Source: Sclerodactyla briareus (taxonomy: Eukaryota; Echinodermata; Holothuroidea; Dendrochirotida; Sclerodactylidae). From it: DNA of 64,000 nucleotides. The translations under genes were made by a program, and so were the position numbers. Where the stretch lies: assembly GCA_026419785.1 (NCBI GenBank), contig JAODTK010002888.1, positions 124,001 through 188,000 of the forward strand, written 5' to 3'. The notes below the pieces were generated by a model. That model was not told the origin of the DNA and made no database searches. It worked only from the letters and a program-made list of their open reading frames with translations. This document shows, in pieces, positions 37,244 to 48,454 of the stretch; positions within the stretch are counted from its first letter, which is position 1; each line of letters starts with the position of its first letter.

Positions 37244-37392
37244 GTAGTCGAGGCCGGCCTTGAGTCCGAATTTGCATGGCCTCGGCCCGGCCCTCGTTTG
37301 GCTCGAGGTCCGCCCCATCACCATAATGCTACATACCGCTGTACAATAAAGAAATGTGTCCGGCCTCGCCTCGCTTGGCCGGCCTCGGACTA
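37244..37392. mobile_element. GTCGAGGCCGGCCTCG-type MITE, copy 2
   Basis: Ends GTAGTCGAGGCCGGCCT and GGCCGGCCTCGGACTAC form a near-perfect terminal inverted repeat. Inside are further GGCCTCG words and a short AT-rich centre with TGTACAATAAAGAAATGTG. The same family is at 23239-23370. Confidence 0.75.
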
Positions 37393-37619
37393 CAGTACTG
37401 CCCCGATGAGATATTTAGTCAGTTTGCCATTCACCCCTATATTTACTGTTGCTGATGCTTAGCAACAGTTGCTATAGTAGCCATTGAGATAATGATGGTT
37501 AAGAACATCCATGGAGGCGGTACCCAAGTAACCACCTACACTCAGTGTGGTACCCACGGGTGCCGGGTGATTCAGCATCGAGGTGCACTCGCAAAAGTGT
37601 CCATTTGTGTGTGCCCGAT

Positions 37620-37652
37620 TTGTGTAGTATGTGTGTGTGAGTGTGTGTGCGT
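37620..37652 (+). repeat. GT microsatellite
   Basis: Interrupted TG/TGAG repeats immediately left of the 630-bp tandem duplication. Confidence 0.8.
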
Positions 37653-37668
37653 TCGCATGTCCGTCAGA

Positions 37669-38935
37669 TTTTTTATGGTTTTTTAGCAAATATCTTCACT
37701 TTGGAGCAGCCAAACAGAGTGAAATTTTGCACACGGCCTGAATAGTCACAAAACACATAGTATCAAGCTATCAAAATTGTGAAATTTTGGGGCAATGTGA
37801 TATTAAGGCACAAATTACACTGAACTTTCACCATGCAATCAGCCCAAAATTCCTGAAAATATGGATTTTAGGGGTGGAACTCTATTTTTGGCCAAATCTG
37901 AGAATTTTTGGAAATCTGTTCTTTCTTAGCATATATATGGATGGACTGAATGGTTTCAAATTTCAGAACACGGTACAAGGTATCAGAACGAAGGGTTTCC
38001 CAGCATTCTATATGCTGAGGAAAAAAAAATTCTGAATATTTTTGGGGGCAAATGGCTGTTTTCAGACATATTTTGATAAATTTCAACTCTGGGGATTTTC
38101 ATCTTTCAGAGGGTTTTTCCAACTTTTTGACAAGTTTTGACACGGGGTGGAATTGTGGTGATTGGTGCTTGTGCAGCCTGTAGAAGCTACCTTGATGGCC
38201 TTGGATCTGAACAGGCCTACTCACCTGTAGAAGCACTCATAGCCGGACCTGGGCATAAATGTAAATGGGTGACCTATCAAGACATGGTCTAGACTGTGAT
38301 TTTTTATGGTTTTTGGCAAATATCTCCACTTTTGAACAGCCAAACAGAGTAAAATTTGCACACGCCTGAATAGTCACAAAACACATACTATCAAGCTATC
38401 AAAATTGTGAAATTTTGGGGCAATGTAATATTAAGGGCTTTAAGGCACAAATTACACTAAACTTTCACCATGCAATCAGCCCCAAATTCCTGAAAATATG
38501 GATTGTAGGGGGAACTCGATTTTCGGCCAAAATTTGAGAGTTTTTGAAAACTTTCCTGTCGTAGCATATATATGGATAGACTGACTGAATGTTTTCAAAT
38601 TTCAGAACACGGTACAAGGTATCAGAACGAAGGGTTTCCCAGCATTCTATATGCTGAGGAAAAAAAAATTCTGAATATTTTTGGGGGCAAATGGCTGTTT
38701 TCAGACATATTTTGATAATTTCAACTCGGGATTGCCATCTTTATCTTTGCAGAGGGTTTTTCACCTTTTTGCAAGTTTGACACCCCGGTTGGATTGTGGT
38801 GATTAGCCGTTATGCAGCCGGTGAAGCAACCTTGAGGGGCCTGGATGTGAACAGGCCTACTCACCTTGAGAGCACTCAAGCCTGACCTGGGCAGAAATGT
38901 TAAATGGGTGACCTATCAAGACATGGTCCAGACTG
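37669..38935 (+). repeat. Tandem duplication of a ~630-bp unit
   Basis: Copy 1 starts at about 37669 and copy 2 at about 38299. Both begin TTTTTATGGTTTTT(T)AG/GGCAAATATC and end GACCTATCAAGACATGGTC. Long stretches are identical (for example the ACACGGTACAAGGTATCAG region), while other parts differ by substitutions and indels, including a CTTTAAGG insertion near 38437 in copy 2. Neither copy is open for translation. Confidence 0.85.
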
Positions 38936-41900
38936 GCCACATGGTCGAATTGGCTGTAATCGTTTTGAAAAAAAGGCCTTATGAAGGACTTCTGAATGTA
39001 AAGAATGTCACTAACATATGTACCTGAAGCGTGCTCTAACTAACTTTCCAAGGGTCTAGGTGTTGTGCACTACCAGTATACTAGCTAAGCCACAGAGCCT
39101 CGCAAATTAGGCAACATAAAGAAAGCCATGAAAAAATTAGTAAACAAAACGTTTGGAACATGATATCAAAAGTGGCTTTCCACACATGTGGAACGATGAA
39201 GAATTTTGGAACTGACACTGAATGGACCAGATTCAGCCTATAATGTCATATTTTGAAGGTCAGAATTGTGAAACTGACTCTGAGATAATGATTCCTCCCG
39301 AGTATACCAACAAAATCCAACCTGCAAGGGAATTATCCAATCAATAGTGAAATTATGCAGTGTATTTAGGACATCACGGGGAGGAAGAAGAAGACCTGCT
39401 CAAAGCAAGGCCAATGCAAAATTCAGAACTCCGAGAGTGGAGATCCTGAATGAACAACATATCACTGAATTCTTAGCGATAAATTCTTTGCCCTTTCACT
39501 CATAAAAATGAAAATCAGCAACTACGTCTAAACTCTATAGCAGATTTAAATTCATTCCCCTTGATGAACGCCATCGCAGGCGTCGTACCGAGGGATTTGT
39601 CTCTCGGAGGGAAGTGGCCCCTCCTATTCTATTGGCGTATAAGTACAATTTATGGGTCCCCTATACCATGCTGCTGCAATATTGGTTAAAAACAAAGCAA
39701 AACCTCTACTTAACTGCCAAAATACTCAATTTATTGTGTTAGAAATCTCATTGATTCCCTTACGTGGGTCATGGGAGGTTCTGACGGCACCTCCCACAAT
39801 AAACACATGCCCCACTACCACCAGATCATTTTAATACCGGGCGATTCCACTGCTGCTGTCGGTCCCCGTCTCAATCCAGGGTCCACGATCCTACTTGCCT
39901 TGACTGCCCAGGGACCAGCCTCCACCCTCCCAGGGTAACTCGGTCAAACAGTACCACCTAACTCCTCTTCGCCATATATGGTGGATGTGAAACACCTCCA
40001 ATGAGGGGCAAGCAATTACCATCTAAAACAAAATGGCTTTCTCTGACAGCAAGCTGACCCTATTTGTTTATGCACAGCTTTGCTGATATCAGTCACACCT
40101 ATAGCATCCTGTCCCCAATGATCCAGTTCTTAATTGTTAACACCGTGGAGATCCTAGCAAAAATGGAGAAAACATTATATCAACCACAGAACTTTCTCAA
40201 TGGTTTGAAGATTCACTATTCTAGTAGGCAGTGGGTTTTGTGTGGAACTTCCAGGATACCATCGATATGAACTCAAAGGCTCATATCACAAGACCCATTG
40301 TGCTGGCGTATCACACAGAGAAACATTAAGCTGTCCATTGGATTCCCCTGAAACAATAGTTGATATTACTGTACTCAGTGAGCTTGTAGGGTTTACGACC
40401 ACGGGATTGATAGACAATTCTCGCTGGAACCATCGAAAAATCCACAGAAACTCTCATACTCTTGAAGCTCCCAGACTGAAATTGAACCAGACCTACACGT
40501 TCATCAGTACAGAAATGAACGTCGAAGGAAATGTTACCCGAATTGGGGAGCACCAGATGCCTATCACGTACTAGTGTACACTATCCCCTTAACCAGGGAA
40601 ACAGCAGATCATTAACGGTGCGCGCCCCTATCGTCCTCCGAATATATACCACAAGTCGGTCTGATGACATCCTGGCCGCTAGTGCCCAAGTACCCAGGAA
40701 GATATCCTGAATGCCCCATCCCAAACAAACCCTATGGAGTCGGTTGACCAGATAATTGAATGTATACAGAATGGGGCCCTCGTCTCCCCGATGGAAAAGC
40801 ACTGCCGGAAAAGAATAGTGGCTACTAAGAGCTTTCCGGCAAACTAAAAGTGGATTAATTGGTCGAGCCGCAATGCCAGCCATTCAGCTAATTAGGTTTG
40901 CATCACCTGTTAAGAAAAGGTGTCATCCCTCACACAATTTTCTAGGGAAGATCCGTATTTTGGTTTTCCCAGGAAGAATCTCTCCAGGCTATTTTCTTTT
41001 CTACTGCTGTATATACTCGAAAAAATAAACCATAAACTACGAACAAATAAACCAGACATCAGCTGGCGGGAAAACCCTGCAATTTATCATAACATTTGAT
41101 CTATGAGTCATGAAAAATGTGTACTTGTAACCTCATTGGTATAAGAGGGGTTCCCATAACCTAAAGAACACTGTCCAATAGTCTTGTTAAAGTCCGACAA
41201 AGTTCAGTAAAAAACAATAAATTAGGCAAATTGATCAAATCAGATGAACTCAAAACTGCTGAAATTTTCATCTAGACTCAGATGTAAAGTCCACAGAGAG
41301 TATACTCACTAATGTTGAAATCCACCATGGGGGGGGGCTTTTCAAAAACCGGAAATTTATGCAATTAGTGGTGGCTCTTGTCATTTTTTCAATCCCTACG
41401 CTATTCCCTCTAAAAGTATATAATGGAAGCTCATGCCCTCAAAATAAAAGTCACCTGCTTTTTTATCATCTTTGTGTTTTTTGTGTCCTTACAAGAAATT
41501 GAGCAACAAAGAAAACCAGACCAAGTTGAGTCTCTTCATCAAGATAGACGACAAGACATTGACATAATGGATTTCTTTTGTGTTATTTTTCGTTGTGTGG
41601 GCTTTTTGCTCCCGAAGCCAGCGTGGACATATGCTTTTCCATATACATATTTCCACAAATCATGTCTCTAATATAGAGAATCCTAAAGTTTGCATTGTAA
41701 TAAAGATTATAACAGTTTCAAGATCCACATGGATGTGTCCCACGTTTTCGTTCAATAGACCGAACAATGTTGCAAGCTCTTCAATTATTGGACTTTATAA
41801 TGCAAAAATCATCCGACGGATGCACATAGGCAGCGATAAGCCTGAAATATATCTGACGTTGGGGATATGATCAGATTGTGAATAATGAATCGACCATGTA

Positions 41901-41980
41901 GCAGGGGGTCATTATGTTTACCTATGTGAAGAAATGTTATTTGGATTCGAGAAGATTCCAACATAATTTGAGTATTGAGG
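38936..41980. other. Gene-poor stretch with one short dispersed repeat
   Basis: 39607-39690 shares CCTATT(C/G)GC, AAGTACAATTTATGGGTCCC and GCTGCAAT with 56985-57065 in the same orientation. An open region at 40242-40574 (+, 110 codons) overlaps another on the opposite strand (40326-40553). Neither has a known domain. An 82-codon frame at 41423-41671 (+) begins with a hydrophobic stretch like a signal peptide but has no supporting context. Confidence 0.35.
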
Positions 41981-42330
41981 AGGCAGATAGCTCAGTCGGC
42001 AGAGCTCCAGCCTTGTGATCCTGACATCGTGAGTTTGAATCCCACAAACCCCTGGCCCCATTTCCTTATTGCCCTTAACAAGGCTGCTCCTCAACTGTCC
42101 CACTTTACCCACGTGCCTAAAATGGGGACCCTGTGAGGTGCACCCGTGATTAGTGGGTGTGCGTCGTATGTGGCTGCACCCTATTGGGAAGGCCCCCGGG
42201 AAGCACAATAATGGCGCACTGATGGTGTGTGTTATAGAAATCAATACAAGTGTAACCAGGCACTGATGATCAAGGGGTATATCTGTGAAGCACTTTGACC
42301 ATCGAAACAGCGCTAATCTAGGCCTAGATA
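41981..42330 (+). mobile_element. tRNA-derived SINE
   Basis: The head has an A-box TAGCTCAGTCGG (41988-41999) that fits TRGCNNAGYNGG exactly, and a B-box-like AGTTTGAATCC (42032-42042, two mismatches), spaced as in a tRNA gene. A tRNA-unrelated body of about 250 bp follows. The tail GTGAAGCACTTTGACC..CGCTA resembles the conserved 3' ends of the V/Deu-type SINE superfamilies. Promoter boxes this intact suggest a younger insertion than the one at 6286. Confidence 0.75.
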
Positions 42331-43734
42331 TTCTAGATATCATGTAATTTGAATTCACAAAAGCCCAACAGAACAGGTTTTGAACCTGGGAACTAGGAGA
42401 ACTCACCCCTTAAGAGCTGTTCACACTAGTGGTAGATACAATATTTCATAGGACCGTGCACGTTGAAAAACTTTTCATCAATGTAACATTGGATGCGATA
42501 TATTGTGCAATTTAGCGAAGGATGTGGAATGCCAAACGTGATATTGGGGGACGTTTGGCACCTGAACACTGGGGTTTAGTTATAAAATAGGTTCAACGAT
42601 TATGGTTATAATCTGATTATACCGATATCGGATTATGAATCTCATAATTGAGCCGATTCGATCACCGATTCCTATATCCGGTGTCTTACATTCCCTCACA
42701 TTTTGACTTCAATGCTTCAAAACTTTTTTTTCAAAATTTGTTGTACGTAAGCAAACACGTATTGAAAAACCTATTTGTTGGCATTTATTCTTGTGGTTTT
42801 ATACTACCCCATTTATTTGTTTTGATTGGTTATTCGTCTGTACATATTGATAGATAATGTAGGACATAAAAAGGTGTTTATACATGTATTGGTTAAATTT
42901 TCAAATAGTAAATGATCTGTCAAGCATGACCTGGATTTCTTTTTCAACTTTGGTCTGTTTCCTCCGTTAACATACCGATTGTGCAATAATCTGCCTGGTT
43001 CCGATTTTGATACCCGATAAAATAAGGGGCAGTGACTGTACCATAGCAGACATGGCCTAGCTGCTCTGCTCGACCCTATTTATAGGACCTACAAAACCAT
43101 GACTTCAGTTTGCATCCATTATACCCTCCTCATACACAATAGTAGCATGACCAATCAGGGCATGAGAAGGGGCGTGTTTGCATGGATCGTCCACCAGGTA
43201 TCATGTAACATGCAAAGGTAGGCGCAATGCAGTCAATTGTGAGTGCCCAAGGAGGGGGGGGGATGGGTTGTGGCCGTTTGAGAGGGGGCAGGAAGGCGAT
43301 AGATTTTTGGATGGGAGGTGGTATGGAAGTTACCGGAGGGGGTCGATCCACAGCCTTGACTTTTCGTACGAGAACTTCACCCTAACTCTCAATGTATATA
43401 AATATAGATTCGGAAAAGAACAAGACCAACAGTGATAGGACGGTGGAGAGATGCAAAGCAATCTAATGCATAGTAGTAAATGTCTTGTAGGTCAGTGAGT
43501 AGCAGGGTACACATGCCCCTTTTTTTTTTTTGTTCTGAGCAGAGTACCAAGCTCCGTGTTTTCAGCTAATTGTGCCCTCCAGTTCTTCCTATACTCTAGT
43601 GAGACTGGATGCTCACTGTTGGACTGATGCGGAGACTGAAGCTTCTTGCTACCTCACTTTGCTTGACCCTTGAATATCGCTCTCGGGACTGGTGTCCACG
43701 ACAGGGTTACCTGGGGAGGCAGGGATGGTGAGGT
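42331..43734. other. Spacer
   Basis: AT-rich, including a patch of interleaved GATTAT/ATAATC words at 42600-42660. G-rich sequence at 43250-43320 and a poly-T at 43521-43532. No gene recognised. Confidence 0.35.
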
Positions 43735-43990
43735 CCAGCTGCCTATTCCTGATCGTCAACTGTGCTTCTTTGGGCATATGGCGAGCCTTCCGGCGGACGA
43801 TCCACCGTGTTTCTGTCTTCACAGGATTCTCTTGGGGTAGGTCGTTTGCCAAGAAAATAAAAAGTGGCCACTACAGTAGCCATCTTGCGCAGCTGGCAGA
43901 GTTAGGGGAAGGAACGTCTCAGGCCTGGGAAACCTGTTCGGTGAAGCTGGTGATTGGAACTTGGACGCCACAGGTGGATGCGGCTGAGTG
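43735..43990 (+). mobile_element. Non-LTR retrotransposon fragment (C-terminal part)
   Basis: Translation from 43754 gives RQLCFFGHMASLPADDPP, which matches the LINE phrase usually seen as RRLRLFGHVARLPDDDP near the C-terminus of ORF2. The phrase is clear, but sequence on both sides is frameshifted. A different frame is open from 43692 to 43991, and another is open on the opposite strand. Both are by-products. A dead fragment of a CR1/Nimb/RTE-like element. The clade cannot be settled from so little. Confidence 0.55.
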
Positions 43991-44354
43991 AGAACGAATC
44001 TCTGAAAATGTTTGTTATTGAAAATGTATTTCCCAAACTTTTTTGGTCCTGATTGCTCTCTTCATTTTGGTTCCTAAAAACTGGGGGGGGGGGATCTCTC
44101 CTGAAACCATAAACTTTTGAGAGACAATGATATTCCAACTGGCACTGAGAATGTTCTGAGTTCATCAAAAATCCACTTTCTTCATACCATCTCAATTAAT
44201 TAGACAGGACTCCAAATCTCTCTCTTTTAAAATTCACAAGAGATGACAAATGGAATAATATACAGTCCCTGACGAAGGATCCTGACTATCAATAGAATAA
44301 CTAACATACAATAAACTTCTTCAACCTACCCTTCAGGAAAGCATAGTCTGAATG

Positions 44355-44482
44355 AGCTTCGCTGACTCAGTGACTTTGTTCTTCGCTGACTATGTCTCGC
44401 TGTCTCTGTTCTTCGCTGACTCTTTTCTCTTCACTGACTGTTTTCCTTCTTGACTCCTTTCTTTGCTGACTGTTTCTCGCTG
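44355..44482 (+). repeat. Minisatellite CTTCGCTGACT
   Basis: About eight degenerate units of 15-22 bp, each containing (T)TCGCTGACT or a close variant followed by T/C-rich sequence. Confidence 0.8.
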
Positions 44483-44548
44483 AAATTTGCATAAATTATA
44501 TGGCATATATTACTCTGACTATTTTAATCAGTCCATCTAACCTAATAT

Positions 44549-44611
44549 CCTATATATATATATATTATATAGTATATATATATATATAGAATATATATAT
44601 CTATGTATTGT
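44549..44611. repeat. TA microsatellite
   Basis: Nearly pure TATATA with a few interruptions. Confidence 0.9.
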
Positions 44612-44639
44612 ATAGAACCACATTCCATGGTAGTCCCCT

Positions 44640-44855
44640 GGCTTCTCCTGATCTCGCTAACATGTTAACAATACAATGAATAAATAGGCTAATTACCCCG
44701 GTACATTTTCCTGCCCAAAATCTATCAGATCATGTTCACCCAACTCGATACCAAGTACAGAAATTTATCAAAATCGGTCATACGTTTTGGAGAAACCTGG
44801 CTCACTGGAAGTGCGAACGTACATCATGCACAGCACACTACACACACACATACGC
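44640..44855 (+). repeat. CA-tailed tandem repeat family, copy 2
   Basis: Matches 32430-32625 base for base in several runs: AATAGGCTAATTACC, GATCATGTTCACCCAAC, ATTTATCAAAATCGGTC and GGAGAAA. It ends in the same position in a CA microsatellite (44842-44855). The constant junction between unit and microsatellite suggests that the microsatellite is part of the element. Confidence 0.7.
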
Positions 44856-45169
44856 CACCAGTGTCCTAATAGAAGAATAGAGTGAAAATCAGACTGAGGT
44901 GTAAGACAAAATTTTGTCAATTTGGGTCTCTGGCAACGCGATCAGATAATGCTACCTTGTTTACATTGAATGGGAGGGGGTGTTCTTCCATATGTTTTGC
45001 ACAGCCTCTCTGCTCCAATTCATTTTGTTGGTAAAAGGGTCTTGGACTCGTGTGATTTATACATGTTTTTTATATATGTTATACATGTAGTAGTTCCACA
45101 AATCAATCTCTACAGACAGCATGCTAGTTGGTTTCCATCACGCAGTGCATGTTTGGCAAAATGATTAAT

Positions 45170-45245
45170 AATTATAATAATAAATAGTGCATTTATATAA
45201 TGCTAAAACGACTCAATAGGAGCACGATCTAAAGAGCTTCATAGA
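45170..45245 (-). mobile_element. SINE 3'-tail fragment
   Basis: Read on the minus strand: GAAGCTCTTTAGATCG, then TTATATAAATGCACTATTTATTATTATAAT. This is a decayed form of the 'GCGCTTTATAAATGCACT' tail with an ATT-rich 3' end typical of many SINE families. No head is present. Confidence 0.45.
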
Positions 45246-45525
45246 TAAAAAAAACAAAAACATGAGTTGCCCATGGCACGTAGCTCACTCTGCCAATATA
45301 TCCTAACTATAGTATGCTATGCAAGTAAATGTGTGTTTTTGATTAGCGTCCATTTCCATGAGCTCATAACTGAGTTATATTGACAGATCATACTCTCTCG
45401 AGTCATCATAGTTCAAAAAATTCCAATAGACTGTTTCCTTGTCCCACACCTTTGTTACATTCATGTAGAAGAAACATTGTCTTGCAAAACCCTGGTGAAT
45501 AATTGGACGGACCCGCTTGCAACGG

Positions 45526-45580
45526 ACCGACCGACGAGACCACCGGCGTGCGTCGGTCGGTAGGTAGGTAGGTAGATCTG
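45526..45580. repeat. 11-bp perfect hairpin beside a TAGG microsatellite
   Basis: ACCGACCGACG (45526-45536) pairs exactly with CGTCGGTCGGT (45551-45561) around a 14-base loop. The right arm runs straight into GGTAGGTAGGTAGGTAG. The left arm is the complementary ACCG repeat, so the palindrome is probably an inverted microsatellite. Confidence 0.8.
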
Positions 45581-45639
45581 TGGTAAGCCCATAACCTATT
45601 GGTAAGAGTAATCAATGTCATTATTATATTCCTGGAGTC

Positions 45640-45930
45640 AAGTTTACAACGTTCTCGATGACCTTCGAGATGAAAGGGAGATTTGAGACAAATCTGTAAT
45701 TTTCCAAGCATTGTCTGTCAGAACCTACAGTGTAGTTTCTTGAGAATCGGTGTGACCACAGCATGTTTCAATGCAGAAGGGAAATTTCCCACTAGACAGT
45801 GAAAAATTGACGATGTTTGGATCGCGGGGCCAGCACGTCATACATTCTTCAGTCCTCCAGCAGGGATGGATCTGAACAACAGATTGGGTAGGTGATTTAG
45901 GATCTTCGATGCGTTTCATCAATTTCAACT
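45640..45930 (-). mobile_element. Non-LTR retrotransposon RT-domain fragment
   Basis: On the minus strand three frame-shifted pieces give the start of a LINE reverse transcriptase: NFSLSSGKFP (about 45800-45775), ALKHAVVTPILKK (45774-45736), then LENYRFVSNLPFISKVIENV (45710-45650). These equal the family phrases IVNxSLxxGxxP, LKxAxVTPLLKK and LxNYRPVSNLPFISKxIExV. Each join needs a one-base shift. The fingers/palm start is present, but the catalytic FADD region is absent, since similarity stops at about 45640 before the hairpin and microsatellite. Confidence 0.85.
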
Positions 45931-46159
45931 GGTTCTAATACGGGTTTTTGTGAATGTGTGCAGTTTCATTTTGGGGATAAGTGTTCCTATAGGTATACAA
46001 TGAGTCTGAACTATAGTCCAGCAGTTTGTGCATCATTGGTTGTTCTTATTGGCCTTAGTTATTGTCAAACCTGATCTTTGAGGTCGAAGGGGAAGCAAAT
46101 TGGGAACGGTACGGTTATTATAGCACACTACGCCGGTGTTTCAAATGACAGACCCTAGG

Positions 46160-46300
46160 ACCCACACTGGTGATTGGGTCAGCAATTCGCACACATCCCC
46201 AATGGACCACTACCCGAAGACTGTTACATGTACTGTAACTTTGAAGAAAGGCAATGGAGTCTCAGAGGAAATGCATTTTAAGCACCGAAGGCAGCAGTCA
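46160..46300 (+). repeat. Fragment of the tandem-core family (A/B type)
   Basis: GACTGTTACATGTACTGTAAC, TTTGAAGAAAGGCAATGGAG and GGAAATGCATTTTAAG correspond to the CATTACATGTAACTTTGA and GAGATGCATTTCAAG phrases of elements A and B. It lies inside a 154-codon open frame (46136-46600), which is therefore unlikely to be a gene. Confidence 0.5.
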
Positions 46301-46829
46301 AGGCCTCACGGGTCGTCTTTCCCCAGTGGGCTTATACTTGCAGTTGCGATGGGTGCCGGGCGAGGTTTTGGTCTTTCACTTCATGGTTCCGCTTTAATGC
46401 CGTTGATTTCTGGTTACTGGGTTTGTACAGAGATTTGCAATAAGTCCTGTGAATCGGCTGTGAACAGTCAAATTGAACTACCACTCCCTCCAGATCTGAG
46501 AGTGGTCTGGTCCTGGCGTTCACTGATAGTCCTTTCCGATGAGGACATAAAATGGCAGTCCCTGGAGCAGGTTGGGAATCGTGACACCTGCATCATTTGA
46601 CATCAGTCGGGAGAGAAGGCGAGTTATCGCAAGTGGCTCATCACGATCGATACGCAAGGGTTGCCTAGATCATCCTCAATCCGTCCAGTACTCAAAGAAA
46701 TCAATCCAGGCCATATAAAGTACTTACGTTTATCTGAACAACGTAATGAATGTGAAAGCCCATAACACATTGAATGACTACAGCCCAGTGATTCAAATTT
46801 ATGTTAAATTTCTGGGGACTGAAGGTAGC

Positions 46830-47300
46830 CTAGGTAGACCATAGCATCAAGTTCATATGAAAATCAAACCAGTCTCACATATTGCATAGTCTGCAAATTA
46901 GCGAGACAACTAAATGACATCCAGTGACCTAAACTAAGTGATATTACGATAAAACAATACTACAAAGTTTTTCATGAGCATCCAACAAACTTCAAGATCG
47001 AATGAATCAGGCAAATTAGACATTGATAACCCCCAGTAACCCCAAAATCTCTGTGGACAATTGAGACTAAAGCCTAGGTGGACAGAGGCCAGGGGCTATT
47101 CACCAAGTTTTGTGAGAATCTGTGACGAATATAAAGATGACTCAATTAGCATATTATTTTCCCCTTAGTTTTTTTTTTATCAGTTCATCCACCTGACCTC
47201 CTAGTTAAGCTCCCTCGTGGAGATTCTGGAGGAAACCAGCAAAGTACAAAGTACCTTATATCCTGTATCTTTGTGCCAAACCAAAAAACGTTACAAAAAA
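46830..47300 (+). repeat. CA-tailed tandem repeat family, body units only
   Basis: About three diverged units with GCAAATTAG, GATAACCCCCAGTAACCC, CACCAAGTTTTGTGAGAATC and TATATCCTGTATCTTTGTGCC. These parallel 32320-32410. The CA tail is lacking. Confidence 0.5.
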
Positions 47301-48454
47301 TTGTCTGGAAGAGGCGGACTGATAATGAGACCGACTTCTTCTTGCCAATCAAGAAGCAGAAACTGAAAACTTCCAGTGCATCGAGAATGTGACTCCACTA
47401 CAAGTTACTGCATTGAAAGACACACTGTAATCGTCCATGAAGATCAAAATCTCTTTGGCAAAATCTTGATCGGGAATACCACTGATGTCACAGTGACAAG
47501 AAACGAATTATCCCAGTACTTCCCTGCATACCTATACCCATATTCACTTGCACCAATTGAATCTCTGGTAAAGACCAACAAGCAAAACTTATGGTGAGCA
47601 TGGGAAAGGGGGCTTGATCTTGTGACTGAACTTCTATCAAGACAAATTGCTACAGGTAGTGGTTTACACTTGGGGGAATACTATTCTGTGGGTTGTCAAG
47701 CAAATAACTGCAGATACTTATCCAGCAATGAACATCGTGTTGCCGAATGTGCAGCGAGAGCAGCATGTGGCAAAGTGTCCAGTGAATCAAAATTTTTGCC
47801 CTGGTCAAGAGCCTGTTCCTGAGGAACAGTTTCTGTCACTGCCCTGCCCTATGAATCGAATTCCCCCTCAAGGAGTGATTGTTGTCTGCATATTCCACTG
47901 AACTGAAGAGAGTTTGTGACACGTGGCATGGATTGTCATCCCATCTCGAGACTTGATGGAAATGAATCAACCGTCCGCGATGTACCCTCGGCTGAACTAG
48001 GTCATGAGAGGAAGCAGGCTGGGGCTCTCCCGAAATTCTTTTGCATGCCGATCCGATGAACGATTTTTTCATTTCCAATATTTAACGAATGTTCGGCTCT
48101 GATCCTGATGTGATGGACAGCATAAACTAACATACACCTACGACCAGATATTTTGTCCCATTGGGTTCGTGTATGCCTATATTCTTTGAGATCTCTTATG
48201 GATGTGGGACCTCACACCCTTCAATTGTAAGCCATCCTAAAAGAATTATTGCCAAAACAATTCTGTCGCATATCAGCTGAAACCTTTCTCAACAAGTAAA
48301 CGAACAAGAGTGCCAATGGCACAGTAGCCATCCTGCCACTAAATCATTACCAATAGTATGCTATTACAAGTAAATGTGTGTTTTTTTTTAGTGGTCATTC
48401 CAATGTGCATCAGAACTGATTTTGTATTGACATGTCATACTCGCTTGTGAAGGA
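47301..48454. other. Spacer with overlapping open frames
   Basis: Several frames of 60-85 codons lie in succession on the + strand (47376-47597, 47622-47822, 47647-47901) with balanced composition. I could not match them to a family. They might be frameshifted remnants of a mobile-element protein. Confidence 0.3.

Noticed and set aside
40242-40574. 110-codon open frame with balanced composition
   Set aside because: A frame of similar quality overlaps it on the other strand and neither matches a family, so coding cannot be argued.
41423-41671. 82-codon open frame starting with a signal-peptide-like hydrophobic stretch
   Set aside because: Hydrophobic runs are expected from T-rich codons, and there is no mature-domain motif, promoter or splice site.
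41988-42050. Functional tRNA gene
   Set aside because: The promoter boxes are good, but no acceptor stem closes and a SINE body follows, so it is a SINE head.
41918-42406. 162-codon open frame on the minus strand
   Set aside because: It covers the SINE at 41981-42330 in antisense, so it is a by-product of that element.
46136-46600. 154-codon open frame on the plus strand
   Set aside because: Its first part is a fragment of the tandem-core repeat family, and the rest has no recognisable motif.
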